From assembly GCA_937974175.1 (NCBI GenBank), contig CALJIG010000062.1:62001-126000 (forward strand): DNA of 64,000 bases, read 5' to 3'. The notes under the pieces are model-generated. The model was not told where the DNA came from and did no database searches. It saw only the letters and a program-made list of their open reading frames with translations. This stretch comes from an uncultured Ignavibacteria bacterium. Lineage in GTDB: Bacteria > Bacteroidota > Ignavibacteria > Tepidaquicellales > Tepidaquicellaceae. The translations under genes and the position numbers were made by a program. This document shows positions 44,495 through 53,727 of this stretch, piece after piece; the first letter of the stretch is position 1, and each line of letters begins with the position of its first letter.

Positions 44495-44546
44495 GTGGAA
44501 AAATTCAACAGTTTCTTAAAAAGATTAAATTATATATTTTGTAATC

Positions 44547-45890
44547 ATGGAAATTAAGATTTTACTGATAGACGACGAACCTAAAACCACCGGATTATAC
44601 GGAAAAGTTTTAAGTGAAAAGGGATATGCAGTTACTCAAATGAGTGACAGCAGGGAAGCTGTTAAATTAATTGAAAATAATTTTTTTGATATCATTATTT
44701 CAGATTTGCAAATGCCGGGTTATTCCGGAATCGATGTCTTAAAAAAGAAACCCGAAGAAAGCATTTTTATTTTAGTAACAGGGTATGCTTCAATCGAATC
44801 TGCCGTAGAGGCTATGCAGCTGGGAGCTTATGATTACCTAATGAAACCGCTTAAACTTGAGGAATTAATTTTAAAGGTTGAAAACGCAGCTGAAAAAATA
44901 AATCTGAAAAGGGATATTAACCAGCTTCGCTCACAGGTAGAGCAGAATTTTTCTTTCGGAAATATCATAGGGAAAAGTAAGAAGATGCAGGAAGTTTATG
45001 ATCTGATAAAAAGAGTTTCAGGAGTTGATGTTAATGTTCATATCGAAGGAGAAAGCGGGACAGGTAAAGAGTTAGTCTCCAAAGCTATTCACTTCAACAG
45101 CATGAGAAAGAATAATGCTTTCATTGCTATTAACTGCGCAGCAATTCCTGAAACACTTTTGGAAAGTGAACTCTTCGGACATACTAAAGGCGCATTTACC
45201 GGAGCAACCGAAATGCAGAAAGGTGTTTTCGAAACTGCTAACGGAGGTACGCTTTTCCTCGATGAAATTTCTGAAATGCCATATAACCTTCAGTCAAAAT
45301 TACTACGTGTTCTTGAGAACTGGGAGATAAAACCTGTAGGCAGTGATAGAATAAAAAAGATTGATGTTAAATTAATCTCTGCATCCAATCAAAATCTTAA
45401 AGAACTGGTCAATCAGAAAAAATTCCGTGAAGATTTGTATTACAGGATAGCTACATTTAATATTGTAATTCCCCCTCTGAGAGAGAGAATAGAAGATATT
45501 CCTTTGCTGACTGATTATTTTTTGGAAAGACTTTCTAAAAAATTCGACAGAGAAATTACTATTACACCGGCCGCATTAAAAATTCTTATGCAGTTAGAAT
45601 GGCAGGGAAATGTGCGCGAGCTGGAAAACACACTTGAGCGCGCAATAATCACTTCAAATGATTCAGTTTTGAAAGAGAATTCATTCAAATTTTACTTACA
45701 ATCCTCGCCCAATAAATCAAACTTAAACGGATTTGCGTCTCAAAGCATTTCACTTAAAGATATGGAGAAGGAGTACATCAAAAAAACACTTGAAGACTGC
45801 AAATGGAATAAAGTAAAAGCTTCCAGGGTTTTAGGTATTGACAGAAAAACCTTGTACAATAAATTAGCTGAATATAAACTGGAAAAATAG
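44547..45890 (+). CDS. Sigma-54-dependent response regulator (NtrC family)
   Basis: This 447-residue activator has a receiver domain (1-120; IDDEP, phospho-acceptor Asp53 in SDLQMPG, TGYAS, lysine in MKPL). A sigma-54 AAA+ domain (about 140-375) follows, with Walker A GESGTGKE, the GAFTGA sigma-contact loop in GHTKGAFTGATE and Walker B GGTLFLDEI. A Fis-type helix-turn-helix is at the C-terminus (KKTLEDCKWNKVKASRVLGI then DRKTLYNKL). It sits between the two divergent cytochrome units and is probably their activator, with the kinase at 36567-37775 as sensor. The upstream region is shared with the T9SS cytochrome operon. Confidence 0.95.
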   Translation: MEIKILLIDDEPKTTGLYGKVLSEKGYAVTQMSDSREAVKLIENNFFDIIISDLQMPGYSGIDVLKKKPEESIFILVTGYASIESAVEAMQLGAYDYLMKPLKLEELILKVENAAEKINLKRDINQLRSQVEQNFSFGNIIGKSKKMQEVYDLIKRVSGVDVNVHIEGESGTGKELVSKAIHFNSMRKNNAFIAINCAAIPETLLESELFGHTKGAFTGATEMQKGVFETANGGTLFLDEISEMPYNLQSKLLRVLENWEIKPVGSDRIKKIDVKLISASNQNLKELVNQKKFREDLYYRIATFNIVIPPLRERIEDIPLLTDYFLERLSKKFDREITITPAALKILMQLEWQGNVRELENTLERAIITSNDSVLKENSFKFYLQSSPNKSNLNGFASQSISLKDMEKEYIKKTLEDCKWNKVKASRVLGIDRKTLYNKLAEYKLEK

Positions 45891-45929
45891 ATTTCAGTTT
45901 TTGTCCCATATCTCCCCAAAAGTAGAGAA

Positions 45930-45942
45930 ATTCCCCACAATT
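45930..45942 (+). promoter_or_regulatory. Candidate NtrC-type activator site, copy 2
   Basis: ATTCCCCACAATT matches the motif at 44482-44494 in 12 of 13 bases, same orientation relative to the promoter. It is flanked by GAA and TTC, giving a rough inverted symmetry. Confidence 0.42.
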
Positions 45943-46007
45943 CTAAAAACGCCTCTAAAACTTTTCAAATAAGTCACATCAAAAACAACAACTTAAATGT
46001 TCAAATT

Positions 46008-46023
46008 CGGCACATATATTGAC
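46008..46023 (+). promoter_or_regulatory. Sigma-54-like promoter of the second cytochrome unit
   Basis: CGGCACATATATTGAC has GG and GA ten bases apart and a good TTG in the -12 element. It shares GGCAC-N7-TGAC with the divergent promoter. The start would be near 46033, 29 bases before the ATG. Confidence 0.45.
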
Positions 46024-46061
46024 TAATATTATAGTATATTATTAATGATAATGTTTGTGCC

Positions 46062-46853
46062 ATGAAACTAAAGTTTACATTTTCGGTTATTGTAATTTCA
46101 CTGATAGTTCTTGCTGCTACGGAAATTTTATATTCGTATGCTAACGGAGTTTCCGGTAGAACAAGAAAAACAACAACAAGCGGCTGCAGCTGTCATAGCT
46201 CTAGTGTTAACACGGGGTTGCCAGTTGCTTTAACCGGTCCCGATAGTGTTGTTGCAGGCAGTACAACTTCATATTCTTTAGCAATTACAAGCGCAACCGG
46301 TCAAAAAGCCGGAATAGATGTGGCTGTTAGAAAAGGAACTCTGGGAACAAATCAATCAGGTACAAAACTCCTGAATGGAGAAGTAGTGCAATCAACAGGT
46401 AAAAATTTTACAAGCGGTTCCGCAAGTTTTACTTTTAACTATGTTGCTCCATCAGTTAGTGTTGTTGATACAATTTTTTCATTGGGGCTTGCTTCAGCAG
46501 GCGGTGAAAATGGTCCTTGGAACTGGAACGATAAAAGAGTTAAAGTTTATACTGTTTCAGGATTAGAACCAAACTCAAATATCATTCCTGATAAATATTC
46601 TCTGAATCAAAATTATCCGAATCCGTTTAATCCATCAACTACAATAATTTATTCGATAAAGAATTCCGGTAATGTAAGCTTAAAGATTTATGATTCTAAC
46701 GGAAGATTTATTTCTGAACTTGTAAATACGCAGCAGAATAAAGGTGAATACAGAATCGATTTTGACGGAAGCAATCTTGCAAGCGGAGTTTATTATTATA
46801 CTTTAACTACAAAAAATTTTACTGAAACAAAATCCATGGTTTTAATAAAATAA
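46062..46853 (+). CDS. Choice-of-anchor V-like secreted protein with T9SS sorting domain
   Basis: This 263-residue protein has a signal peptide (to about YSYA), then SGRTRKTTTSGCSCHSSS, which resembles the GxxGRTG...CxxCH start of the choice-of-anchor V (Reeler-like) domain common in Bacteroidetes. The beta-sandwich covers about 45-170, and a T9SS sorting domain follows (NYPNPFNPST, final KSMVLIK). The cysteine motif is CSCH, one residue shorter than a heme site, so heme binding is doubtful. It leads the operon of multiheme cytochromes, 21 bases before the next gene, and is predicted at the cell surface. Confidence 0.8.
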   Translation: MKLKFTFSVIVISLIVLAATEILYSYANGVSGRTRKTTTSGCSCHSSSVNTGLPVALTGPDSVVAGSTTSYSLAITSATGQKAGIDVAVRKGTLGTNQSGTKLLNGEVVQSTGKNFTSGSASFTFNYVAPSVSVVDTIFSLGLASAGGENGPWNWNDKRVKVYTVSGLEPNSNIIPDKYSLNQNYPNPFNPSTTIIYSIKNSGNVSLKIYDSNGRFISELVNTQQNKGEYRIDFDGSNLASGVYYYTLTTKNFTETKSMVLIK

Positions 46854-46873
46854 AACCTAATCCTGTTTATAAT

Positions 46874-48880
46874 ATGCGTTTAGACTTTGCAAAAAAACTG
46901 ATTTTATTTTCCTTGCTCGTGATGGGAATCGTATGGGTTATCTTTTTCACTGATATCCGTACTTCAGTTCTCTCAACTAAGGCCAATGATGAGTGTTTAA
47001 GCTGCCATGAAGATAAAGATCTTACGATGGAGATAAAGGAAAAGAAAATATCTTTATTCGTTGATAAAAATAAATTCGAAAAAGGTGTTCATGGTGGCTC
47101 TGATTGTAAAGACTGCCATGTAAATTATAAAGCAGATGATTTACCGCACGTAACAAAAAAAGCTGATGTTGACTGTAAATCCTGCCATAGTGATTTAAAA
47201 ACCGAAGACCACAATGTTCACGCGAAAGTAAAATGTGAAAGCTGTCACAATCCGCATTATTCAAGTCCCGTAAAAGAGATTAAGAATAATCAGACTGAAT
47301 TCTGTACAAAGTGTCACAACCAGAAGAATGTAACAGTCTTCAAAACAAATATACATGCACAGAAAAATGTTCAGTGCGGCGATTGTCATAAATCAGGTCA
47401 TGGTGTAAAGGATATTTCAAGAACTGAAGTTGCAAAAACCTGCAACCAGTGTCATAAAAATGCACATGAAAAACTTGATAACGTTCTGAATAAATCCATG
47501 ATGAAAACAGGTAATACCAACGCTCCTGTTTGTACTGATTGTCACGGTGTCCACAAAATTTATTCAAGCAAACTTGATATACAAACTCAGGCTTGTTTGA
47601 AATGCCATTTAGATGAAAAGAAGTTCCCCGGAGAAGAAAAAGGTTCAGCAAAGTTTGTAGCTGAATATAAAACAAGCGTGCACGGAATGCTGACAGGCAA
47701 AGATAATAAGCAAGCAGCATTGTGTACAGATTGCCATGGTAATCATGAAATGGATGACCCGAAAAACCCGGGCAGTGCAAAGATGAAAGCAAACCTGATG
47801 GAAACTTGCGGTAAGTGTCATGCTGATGAAGTTGTTAAGTTCAAAAACTCTGCCCATGGAAAAGCATATTTAAGCGGAGATATAAAAGATGCTCCTTCGT
47901 GCACAAGCTGTCATGGTGAACATAACATTAAAAATGTAGCATCGACTGAAAAATTTTCAAAGATTAATACATCCGATATGTGCTTAACCTGCCATAAAGG
48001 CGGTAAGCTTACAAAGGATGTAAAAAACAATTCTGATTCACTTGCAGCTAATTATCATTTAAGTGTTCACTACGTAGCGTTGAAAGACGGAAACACAAAT
48101 TCTGCTTCATGCGCTGATTGTCACGGTGCACATGAAATGAAACCTTCAAATGATCCCACTGCAAAAACAAATAAAAAGAATATAGCTAATACTTGCGGCA
48201 CAACTGACTGTCATAAGAAGCAGGCAGAACAATATATAGGAAGTATTCATCAGGTTGCAGTTGACAAGGATAGCAAAGACGCTCCGACTTGTACAAACTG
48301 TCATGGAAATCACCAGATTGCAAAACGTGATAAAGGTATTGATAAAAATATTGCATCAAAAAGTGTTGTCAAACTTTGCTCTGATTGCCATTCATCAACA
48401 GGAATTATTCAAAGAAATGAACTTAAAGATATTACCAGGACATTTAATGAAAGTTTCCATGGACTGGCAGTAAGAGGCGGTTCAGGTGATGCTGCGAATT
48501 GTGAAAGCTGTCACGGATATCACAATGTAAGAAGCCCGGAAGATTCTTTATCGTCGACATTTAAAGCAAACCTTACAAAGACTTGCGGTCAGTGTCATAA
48601 AATGGCTGATAAAACTTTATTTGAAACAAAAATTCATATCGTAAATCCGCAGGTTGAGTCACCCTGGCTTTTCTGGATTACAAATTTTTACATTCTGATT
48701 ATAATAGGAACTATAGGAGCGATGACGCTTCATAATATATTAGACTATAGAAAAAAGATGCAGATAAAAAGAGAGTTGATAAAAGAAAAAAAATCACAGG
48801 AAAATTCTAATAAAGAAATTTCTCAAAGAGATAATTCTATTGACAACACTGATAACAATGAGGACAATGGAAAAAACTAA
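46874..48880 (+). CDS. Nineteen-heme cytochrome c, membrane anchored
   Basis: This 668-residue protein has an N-terminal membrane segment (LILFSLLVMGIVWVIFF), 18 CxxCH motifs plus one CX4CH (CGTTDCH), and a C-terminal membrane helix (WLFWITNFYILIIIGTIG then a cytoplasmic charged tail). Repeated CTDCHG-H, CTSCHGEH and CTNCHGNH units with SVHG/SAHG histidines suggest internal duplication. It faces the periplasm and is tethered at both ends. It overlaps the cytochrome b gene, so the two likely form one membrane complex that passes electrons from quinol to the periplasm. Confidence 0.88.
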   Translation: MRLDFAKKLILFSLLVMGIVWVIFFTDIRTSVLSTKANDECLSCHEDKDLTMEIKEKKISLFVDKNKFEKGVHGGSDCKDCHVNYKADDLPHVTKKADVDCKSCHSDLKTEDHNVHAKVKCESCHNPHYSSPVKEIKNNQTEFCTKCHNQKNVTVFKTNIHAQKNVQCGDCHKSGHGVKDISRTEVAKTCNQCHKNAHEKLDNVLNKSMMKTGNTNAPVCTDCHGVHKIYSSKLDIQTQACLKCHLDEKKFPGEEKGSAKFVAEYKTSVHGMLTGKDNKQAALCTDCHGNHEMDDPKNPGSAKMKANLMETCGKCHADEVVKFKNSAHGKAYLSGDIKDAPSCTSCHGEHNIKNVASTEKFSKINTSDMCLTCHKGGKLTKDVKNNSDSLAANYHLSVHYVALKDGNTNSASCADCHGAHEMKPSNDPTAKTNKKNIANTCGTTDCHKKQAEQYIGSIHQVAVDKDSKDAPTCTNCHGNHQIAKRDKGIDKNIASKSVVKLCSDCHSSTGIIQRNELKDITRTFNESFHGLAVRGGSGDAANCESCHGYHNVRSPEDSLSSTFKANLTKTCGQCHKMADKTLFETKIHIVNPQVESPWLFWITNFYILIIIGTIGAMTLHNILDYRKKMQIKRELIKEKKSQENSNKEISQRDNSIDNTDNNEDNGKN

Positions 48881-49715
48881 TGTAGTAGTAGAACTTGGCG
48901 AAGGTAAATATTTAAGGATGACGCGCAGTGAGCGCATACAGCATTTTGTGCTGCTCTCTACGTTTATTACATTGGTAATTACCGGATTTTGGTTAAAGTA
49001 CCCTGAAGCTTTCTGGGTAAAATGGATAACATTTTTAATAGGAACTTCGGCATTTGAATTACGCGGAGTCGTGCACAGAACAGCGTCTGTCTTAATGGTA
49101 GCCGGCGGTATTTATCATTTATATTATCTTGCCTTCACTTACAGAGGAAGACATTTTCTAAAAGATATGCTTCCTGTAAAAAGAGATATCACAGATGTGA
49201 TTCATATAATGAAATATTATTTTTCGAAGACACTTGAAAAACCAAAGTTTGGAAGATTCAGCTACATAGAAAAAGCAGAGTACTGGGCTGTTGTATGGGG
49301 AACAGTTATCATGGGAGCAACAGGAATGGTTCTGTGGTTCCAAAATATATTTCTTCCTATCATACACACTTCAGGAATGAACATCGCAACAGCAGTGCAT
49401 TTCTATGAAGCAATACTTGCTACGCTGGCCATTATAGTCTGGCATTTTTATTTTATATTTTTTAATCCAGATGTCGTGCCTATGAATAAAGCATGGCTTT
49501 ATGGATACCTTGATCACGAAGAAATGGAAAAGGAACATCCCCTTGAACTTGAAAAGCTGGAAGAATACAAAAAACAGTTAGAACTGGAAGCAAAACAAAA
49601 AGAAAAGGAAGCGGAGATTCACAAAGCAGAAGTGAAACTGCAGGAAGAGAAAAAGAAAGAATTGAACAAAGGAACAAATTCAGAGTTAAACATTAAAGAA
49701 GCACCAATAGAATAA
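48867..49715 (+). CDS. Di-heme cytochrome b (formate-dehydrogenase-gamma/Ni-Fe hydrogenase b type)
   Basis: The protein has about 282 residues from ATG 48867 (a GAGG lies just upstream; ATG 48840 would be a longer start). Four or five membrane helices are visible, with histidines at ERIQHFVLL, VVHRTASVLMVAGGIYHLYY, TAVHFYEA and IVWHFYF that fit two heme b sites in the cytochrome b561/FdnI-like family. A long charged coiled-coil tail (about 215-280, EEMEKEHPLELEKLEE) lies in the cytoplasm. It is probably the quinol-reacting subunit for the 19-heme cytochrome, with which it overlaps by 14 bases. Confidence 0.85.
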   Translation: MEKTNVVVELGEGKYLRMTRSERIQHFVLLSTFITLVITGFWLKYPEAFWVKWITFLIGTSAFELRGVVHRTASVLMVAGGIYHLYYLAFTYRGRHFLKDMLPVKRDITDVIHIMKYYFSKTLEKPKFGRFSYIEKAEYWAVVWGTVIMGATGMVLWFQNIFLPIIHTSGMNIATAVHFYEAILATLAIIVWHFYFIFFNPDVVPMNKAWLYGYLDHEEMEKEHPLELEKLEEYKKQLELEAKQKEKEAEIHKAEVKLQEEKKKELNKGTNSELNIKEAPIE

Positions 49716-49745
49716 TTTTTTATCAGTAAACAAAACTAAATAATT

Positions 49746-50306
49746 ATGAAAACGAGAAACTACATTTACGCGATTTTCTGTTTCGTATTTCTTTCAGGAA
49801 TGATTTCGTATTCCTTTATGAATTATGAGCAGCCATCAGATACACCAAAGTATGTCGGTGCAGAAAAATGCGCAGGCGCATGTCACAAAACAGAATCACA
49901 AGGTAATCAGCTGGAAATCTGGAAAGGTTCAAAGCATGCTGGTGCATACAAAGTTCTTGAATCTGCAGATGCAGATAAAATTGCTAAGGATAAAGGATTT
50001 ACAACTGCTGCAAAAGAAACTCCGGCTTGTCTAAAATGCCATACCGTACAGGCAGATGCTTCATTGTTTTCAGAATCATTTAATATTCAGGATGGTGTAC
50101 AATGCGAAACATGTCACGGTGCAGGTTCAGAATATAAGTCAATGTCCATTATGAAGGACAAACAAAAATCAATTGAGAACGGATTGATCGTGCATACAGA
50201 GAAAGAAGCGTTCTGTACACAATGCCATAATGCAGAAAGCCCAACATTCAAAGGATTTGACTATGCTACATATTGGGAAAAAATAAAACACAACAAAGCA
50301 AAATAA
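49746..50306 (+). CDS. Cytochrome c554-like tetraheme protein
   Basis: This 186-residue protein has an N-terminal signal or anchor (YIYAIFCFVFLSGMISYSF), then YVGAEKCAGACH, the c554-type start but with a CX3CH spacing. CLKCH, CETCHG (followed by AGSEY) and CTQCH follow. The WKGSKHAGAYKVL segment carries the family's distal histidine. It is probably a small periplasmic electron shuttle between the membrane cytochromes encoded on either side. It lies 30 bases after the cytochrome b gene. Confidence 0.87.
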   Translation: MKTRNYIYAIFCFVFLSGMISYSFMNYEQPSDTPKYVGAEKCAGACHKTESQGNQLEIWKGSKHAGAYKVLESADADKIAKDKGFTTAAKETPACLKCHTVQADASLFSESFNIQDGVQCETCHGAGSEYKSMSIMKDKQKSIENGLIVHTEKEAFCTQCHNAESPTFKGFDYATYWEKIKHNKAK

Positions 50307-50351
50307 TTTATATTCTTTTAGAAGTAACTTAACCCCATTACATTGTAATTT

Positions 50352-52418
50352 ATGGATACTGAAGAAAAAACCGGAAGTGAAGAAACTCAGAAAGAACAGC
50401 TATCCTCAAATAAAAGAAAGTTTTTTAAAAACATTACAGGATTTAAAAGATTTCTTTTGTTTAGCGGAATATATATTCTGGTATTTTTAATTCTGATGTC
50501 AACAGCTGCGGAGTATACTTCGCGTCCGGCTTTTTGCCCTACCTGCCACTATATGGAAACTTTTTATCAGAGCTGGAGAACTTCAGCTCATAACAAAGTT
50601 GATTGTGTAGAGTGTCACTTCGAACCAGGCATATCAGGAACCGTAAGAGGTAAATTAAACGGGCTTGTTCAGATTGTGAACTATGTTTCGATGTCTTACA
50701 AAAAAAGAAAACCATGGGCAGAAATACCGGATAATACCTGCGCACGCTCAGGATGTCATGATAAACAAGCCTTAAATGATTCAACTTATAGTTTTAAAGG
50801 AATTAACTTCAGCCATAAGAACCATCTTCAAGAACAGAAGAGAGGGAAATCACTAAAATGTACTAGCTGCCATGGACAAATTGTGCAGGGAAGCCATATT
50901 GAAGTGACTACAACAACTTGTTATAATTGTCACTTCAAAAAATCGGATGATAAAGATCACAAGTATGATAAGCTTTCCAATTGCTCTACATGTCACTCTT
51001 GGGATGATAAATCACCCGAACAGATGGCAAGCTACAGATATAATCATACTCTCGTAGAAAAGAATAAGATTGATTGCAAGAGCTGTCACAATAATGTTGT
51101 TGCAGGTAACGGTGAAGTAGGAAAAGAGCGATGCTTCCAATGTCACTTTGAAACTGAACGTCTGGAGAAATACAGCGATTTAACTTTGATCCATGATACT
51201 CATATAAAGCAGCACAGTATGCGATGCACTAATTGCCATTCGGCAATTTCGCATGCCGTTCAAAAAATGGACCCGACTGCTCCGGCAGATTGTAACAGCT
51301 GCCATGAAAATGCTCATACTTCACAAGTAAAACTTTATACAGGCGAAGGAGGATTTGCAACAGAGAAAACACCGAGCGCAATGTTTATGAATGGAATCAA
51401 CTGCAAAGGCTGTCACGTATTCCATGAAGTTGATAAAATGCAAATAAGTACATCAAAAGCCGGGGCTTCTTCCTGTGAAAAATGTCACGGTGCCGGTTAT
51501 GACAGACTTGTAAAACAGTGGGAAACTGCTGCAGTAAGCAGATTGAAAACCATTAAAACAATTTATAACACAGTTGCAAGTCAGGTAAAAAATTCCAAAG
51601 CTGAAAACAAAGTTGAGGCTGAACAAGTACTCGAAGAAGCAAAGCATAATATTTCAATTGTAGAAGTCGGTAAGAGTGTTCACAATGTTGCATTTGCTGA
51701 TAAGCTTTTAGTAGCAGCTTATAATCTGATGAAAAAATCTTTAACTATCATTGGTTCATCTGCGGGTTTGCCGAATTTTAAAGCAGGTACTGAATATGTA
51801 CCGAATGAATGTTATAACTGTCACTCGGGAATTCAGGAAGTTTCTGTGAAGAAATTCGGAATGAATTTCTCTCACAACGACCATATTGCAAAGAATAAAA
51901 TTGCCTGTAATAAATGTCACTCGAATGAGCAGAAACACGGTGAGCTGGTAATCGGCAAAGAAAGCTGTAATAGTTGCCATCACTCACAGGCTAAGACAAA
52001 CGACAAATGTGTAACATGCCACAGTTTCCAGGGACAAGTATACAATGGAAGCTTTGGAGGAAAAAATCATCCTGATATAATGAAAGCAGGCGGAGTAGGA
52101 TGTAACGATTGTCACGTATCGGGTGATAAAGTTGTGAAGCCGGATAACAAGATTTGTTTGAAATGTCATGATGCAGGTATGGAAGAAGCCATGACTGATT
52201 GGAAAAAAGATGTAGTGAATTTAAAGAGTGAGCTTAATGTATTAATTAATAAAGCTCAGGGAATGGACTTAAACGAGGATCAGAAACGCGAACTTGCAGA
52301 GGCTAAAAAAGTATACGGTCAGATAAATCCTTATCCATCGATTTACGTACATAATTATGATTTAATAAGCTCTATGCTTTCAGATAAGAAGAAAAAACTG
52401 AAAGAGTTTGTAAAGTAG
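50352..52418 (+). CDS. NapC/NirT-type multiheme cytochrome c (18 heme motifs)
   Basis: This 688-residue protein has one N-terminal membrane helix (about 33-54), then a NapC/NirT domain (FCPTCHYMETFYQSWRTSAH, CVECHFEPG) that normally oxidises menaquinol. A long extension gives 17 CxxCH and one CX4CH (CARSGCH) motifs in total. Two clusters of hemes flank a heme-free helical stretch (about 390-470). The extension recalls fused electron-transfer chains in which the quinol dehydrogenase and its acceptor are one polypeptide. It is the last cytochrome before the ccm genes. Confidence 0.88.
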   Translation: MDTEEKTGSEETQKEQLSSNKRKFFKNITGFKRFLLFSGIYILVFLILMSTAAEYTSRPAFCPTCHYMETFYQSWRTSAHNKVDCVECHFEPGISGTVRGKLNGLVQIVNYVSMSYKKRKPWAEIPDNTCARSGCHDKQALNDSTYSFKGINFSHKNHLQEQKRGKSLKCTSCHGQIVQGSHIEVTTTTCYNCHFKKSDDKDHKYDKLSNCSTCHSWDDKSPEQMASYRYNHTLVEKNKIDCKSCHNNVVAGNGEVGKERCFQCHFETERLEKYSDLTLIHDTHIKQHSMRCTNCHSAISHAVQKMDPTAPADCNSCHENAHTSQVKLYTGEGGFATEKTPSAMFMNGINCKGCHVFHEVDKMQISTSKAGASSCEKCHGAGYDRLVKQWETAAVSRLKTIKTIYNTVASQVKNSKAENKVEAEQVLEEAKHNISIVEVGKSVHNVAFADKLLVAAYNLMKKSLTIIGSSAGLPNFKAGTEYVPNECYNCHSGIQEVSVKKFGMNFSHNDHIAKNKIACNKCHSNEQKHGELVIGKESCNSCHHSQAKTNDKCVTCHSFQGQVYNGSFGGKNHPDIMKAGGVGCNDCHVSGDKVVKPDNKICLKCHDAGMEEAMTDWKKDVVNLKSELNVLINKAQGMDLNEDQKRELAEAKKVYGQINPYPSIYVHNYDLISSMLSDKKKKLKEFVK

Positions 52419-52426
52419 TAGAAATA

Positions 52427-52462
52427 CCCAATAATGTACTCATTTTTGGGGTACATTATGGG
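52427..52462 (+). terminator. Weak terminator-like hairpin after the NapC-type gene
   Basis: CCCAATAATGTAC pairs with GTACATTATGGG apart from one bulged A. There is no T run, so read-through into ccmB is likely. Confidence 0.4.
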
Positions 52463-52519
52463 AGATTTATAGCTTTAATTTCAATAATATCAGTAGTATT
52501 TTTATAGTAAAAGGTCATT

Positions 52520-53182
52520 TTGTTTAAAAGTTCTGTTGAGATATTCAGGAAAGATTTTAAGTCTGAACTAAGGACTCGATATGCTTTCAATTCACTCCTG
52601 ATGTTTGTAATTGTTACAATTGCCATCATCAAGTTTTCTTTAGGAGATGAAAAAACCGATAATGAAATTTTATCGGGGTTATTCTGGATTGTTGTATTTT
52701 TCTCTGCTTCCAGCGGGCTCTCGCGAGTCTTTATTAAGGAAGAGGAAAAAGAAACATCCGTTGCTTTAAAGCTATCCACTTCTCATCCGGAGGTGCTTGC
52801 AGGTAAGTTGATCTTTAATTTTGCTTTATCTTTTTTAATTAACGTAGTAATATTTGTTTTTTTTATAGGAGCAACCGGAATTGTAATTAAAAATTACTCC
52901 GGATTTGCAATTACGTTTTTCCTTGGAAACTTAGGGCTGGTTTCTGTTTCGACAATCATCGCCGCTATTATTTCCAAAGCAAATTCAAAAGGTACTCTGT
53001 ATCCCGTACTGGCTTTTCCCGTACTGCTTCCGTTACTGTTAAGTTTAATAGAAGCAGGAAAGTTATCAGCCGGAGGGGTTGAAACAGACCGTTTATTATC
53101 AGAGTTTTTATTCCTTTTTTCCTATACAGTTGTTGTAACTATTACTTCATTCATTTTGTTTAAATTTATCTGGGAAGATTAG
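52520..53182 (+). CDS. ccmB: Heme exporter protein CcmB
   Basis: This 220-residue membrane protein starts with TTG at 52520. It has six predicted helices and the CcmB opening IFRKDFKSELRTRYAFNSLLMF, with FSASSGLSRVFIKEEEKE in the first loop. CcmB is the permease partner of CcmA and CcmC in the complex that releases heme-loaded CcmE during cytochrome c maturation. It heads the ccm genes directly after the multiheme cytochromes that need it. Confidence 0.9.
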   Translation: MFKSSVEIFRKDFKSELRTRYAFNSLLMFVIVTIAIIKFSLGDEKTDNEILSGLFWIVVFFSASSGLSRVFIKEEEKETSVALKLSTSHPEVLAGKLIFNFALSFLINVVIFVFFIGATGIVIKNYSGFAITFFLGNLGLVSVSTIIAAIISKANSKGTLYPVLAFPVLLPLLLSLIEAGKLSAGGVETDRLLSEFLFLFSYTVVVTITSFILFKFIWED

Positions 53183-53225
53183 CAGAAGAATCCAAAAAAT
53201 TTTATTTAAAAAACTTATAATGATA

Positions 53226-53717
53226 ATGAAAAAACATTTTTCTTTACTAATTCTTATATTATTTATATTTGCGGGCTGCGCAAAAATGGAAGAGAAAAAA
53301 ACTCCACCAACAACACAAAATTCACCTAACGGACAAAACCAGCAGATACCGCCATCAGGCGAACTTCCACCGAATCATCCTCCTATAGGAAATGAGAATA
53401 AACAGCAAACTGATGCTCAGACAGAATCCGGAAAAGATGAAGGCGTAGCAAAGTATAAAAAAGAAGCTGAAGATGCGGATGCAAAATTTGAAAAAGATAA
53501 ATCTGAAGCCAGCAAAAAAGCTGTTATAGAAAAAAATCTTGCTGCCGGTAACTATATGATGTTTGAAGCTAACGTTCCTCCTAAAGAAAAATACCGTCCC
53601 GCATTAAAATATTACAGAAAAGTACTAGCATTAGATCCTAAGAACGAAGAAGCTACAGCTAATAAAAACAAGATTGAAGAAATTTATAATCAAATGGGAT
53701 TACCAATCCCTCAGTAA
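53226..53717 (+). CDS. Small lipoprotein with TPR-like C-terminus
   Basis: The protein has about 163 residues from ATG 53226 (an ATG at 53220 gives two more). MKKHFSLLILILFIFAGC is a lipoprotein signal with the lipid cysteine at 18. A proline/glutamine-rich linker (about 25-65) precedes helical residues ending ALKYYRKVLALDPKNEEATANKNKIEEI, which form one TPR-like unit. It lies between ccmB and ccmC. In that place it might chaperone apocytochromes like the TPR part of CcmH/CcmI, but this is inference from position only. Confidence 0.65.
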   Translation: MKKHFSLLILILFIFAGCAKMEEKKTPPTTQNSPNGQNQQIPPSGELPPNHPPIGNENKQQTDAQTESGKDEGVAKYKKEAEDADAKFEKDKSEASKKAVIEKNLAAGNYMMFEANVPPKEKYRPALKYYRKVLALDPKNEEATANKNKIEEIYNQMGLPIPQ

Positions 53718-53727
53718 TTTTTAGAAA

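Noticed and set aside
46040..46066. TGGCAC on the minus strand at the start of the choice-of-anchor gene as another sigma-54 promoter
   Set aside because: There is no TTGC- or TGAC-like element at the right distance, and it points back into the regulator gene's 3' end.
47340..47792. 150-codon minus-strand frame inside the 19-heme cytochrome
   Set aside because: The opposite strand has regular CxxCH motifs; the shadow is rich in Cys/His-complement residues and resembles nothing.
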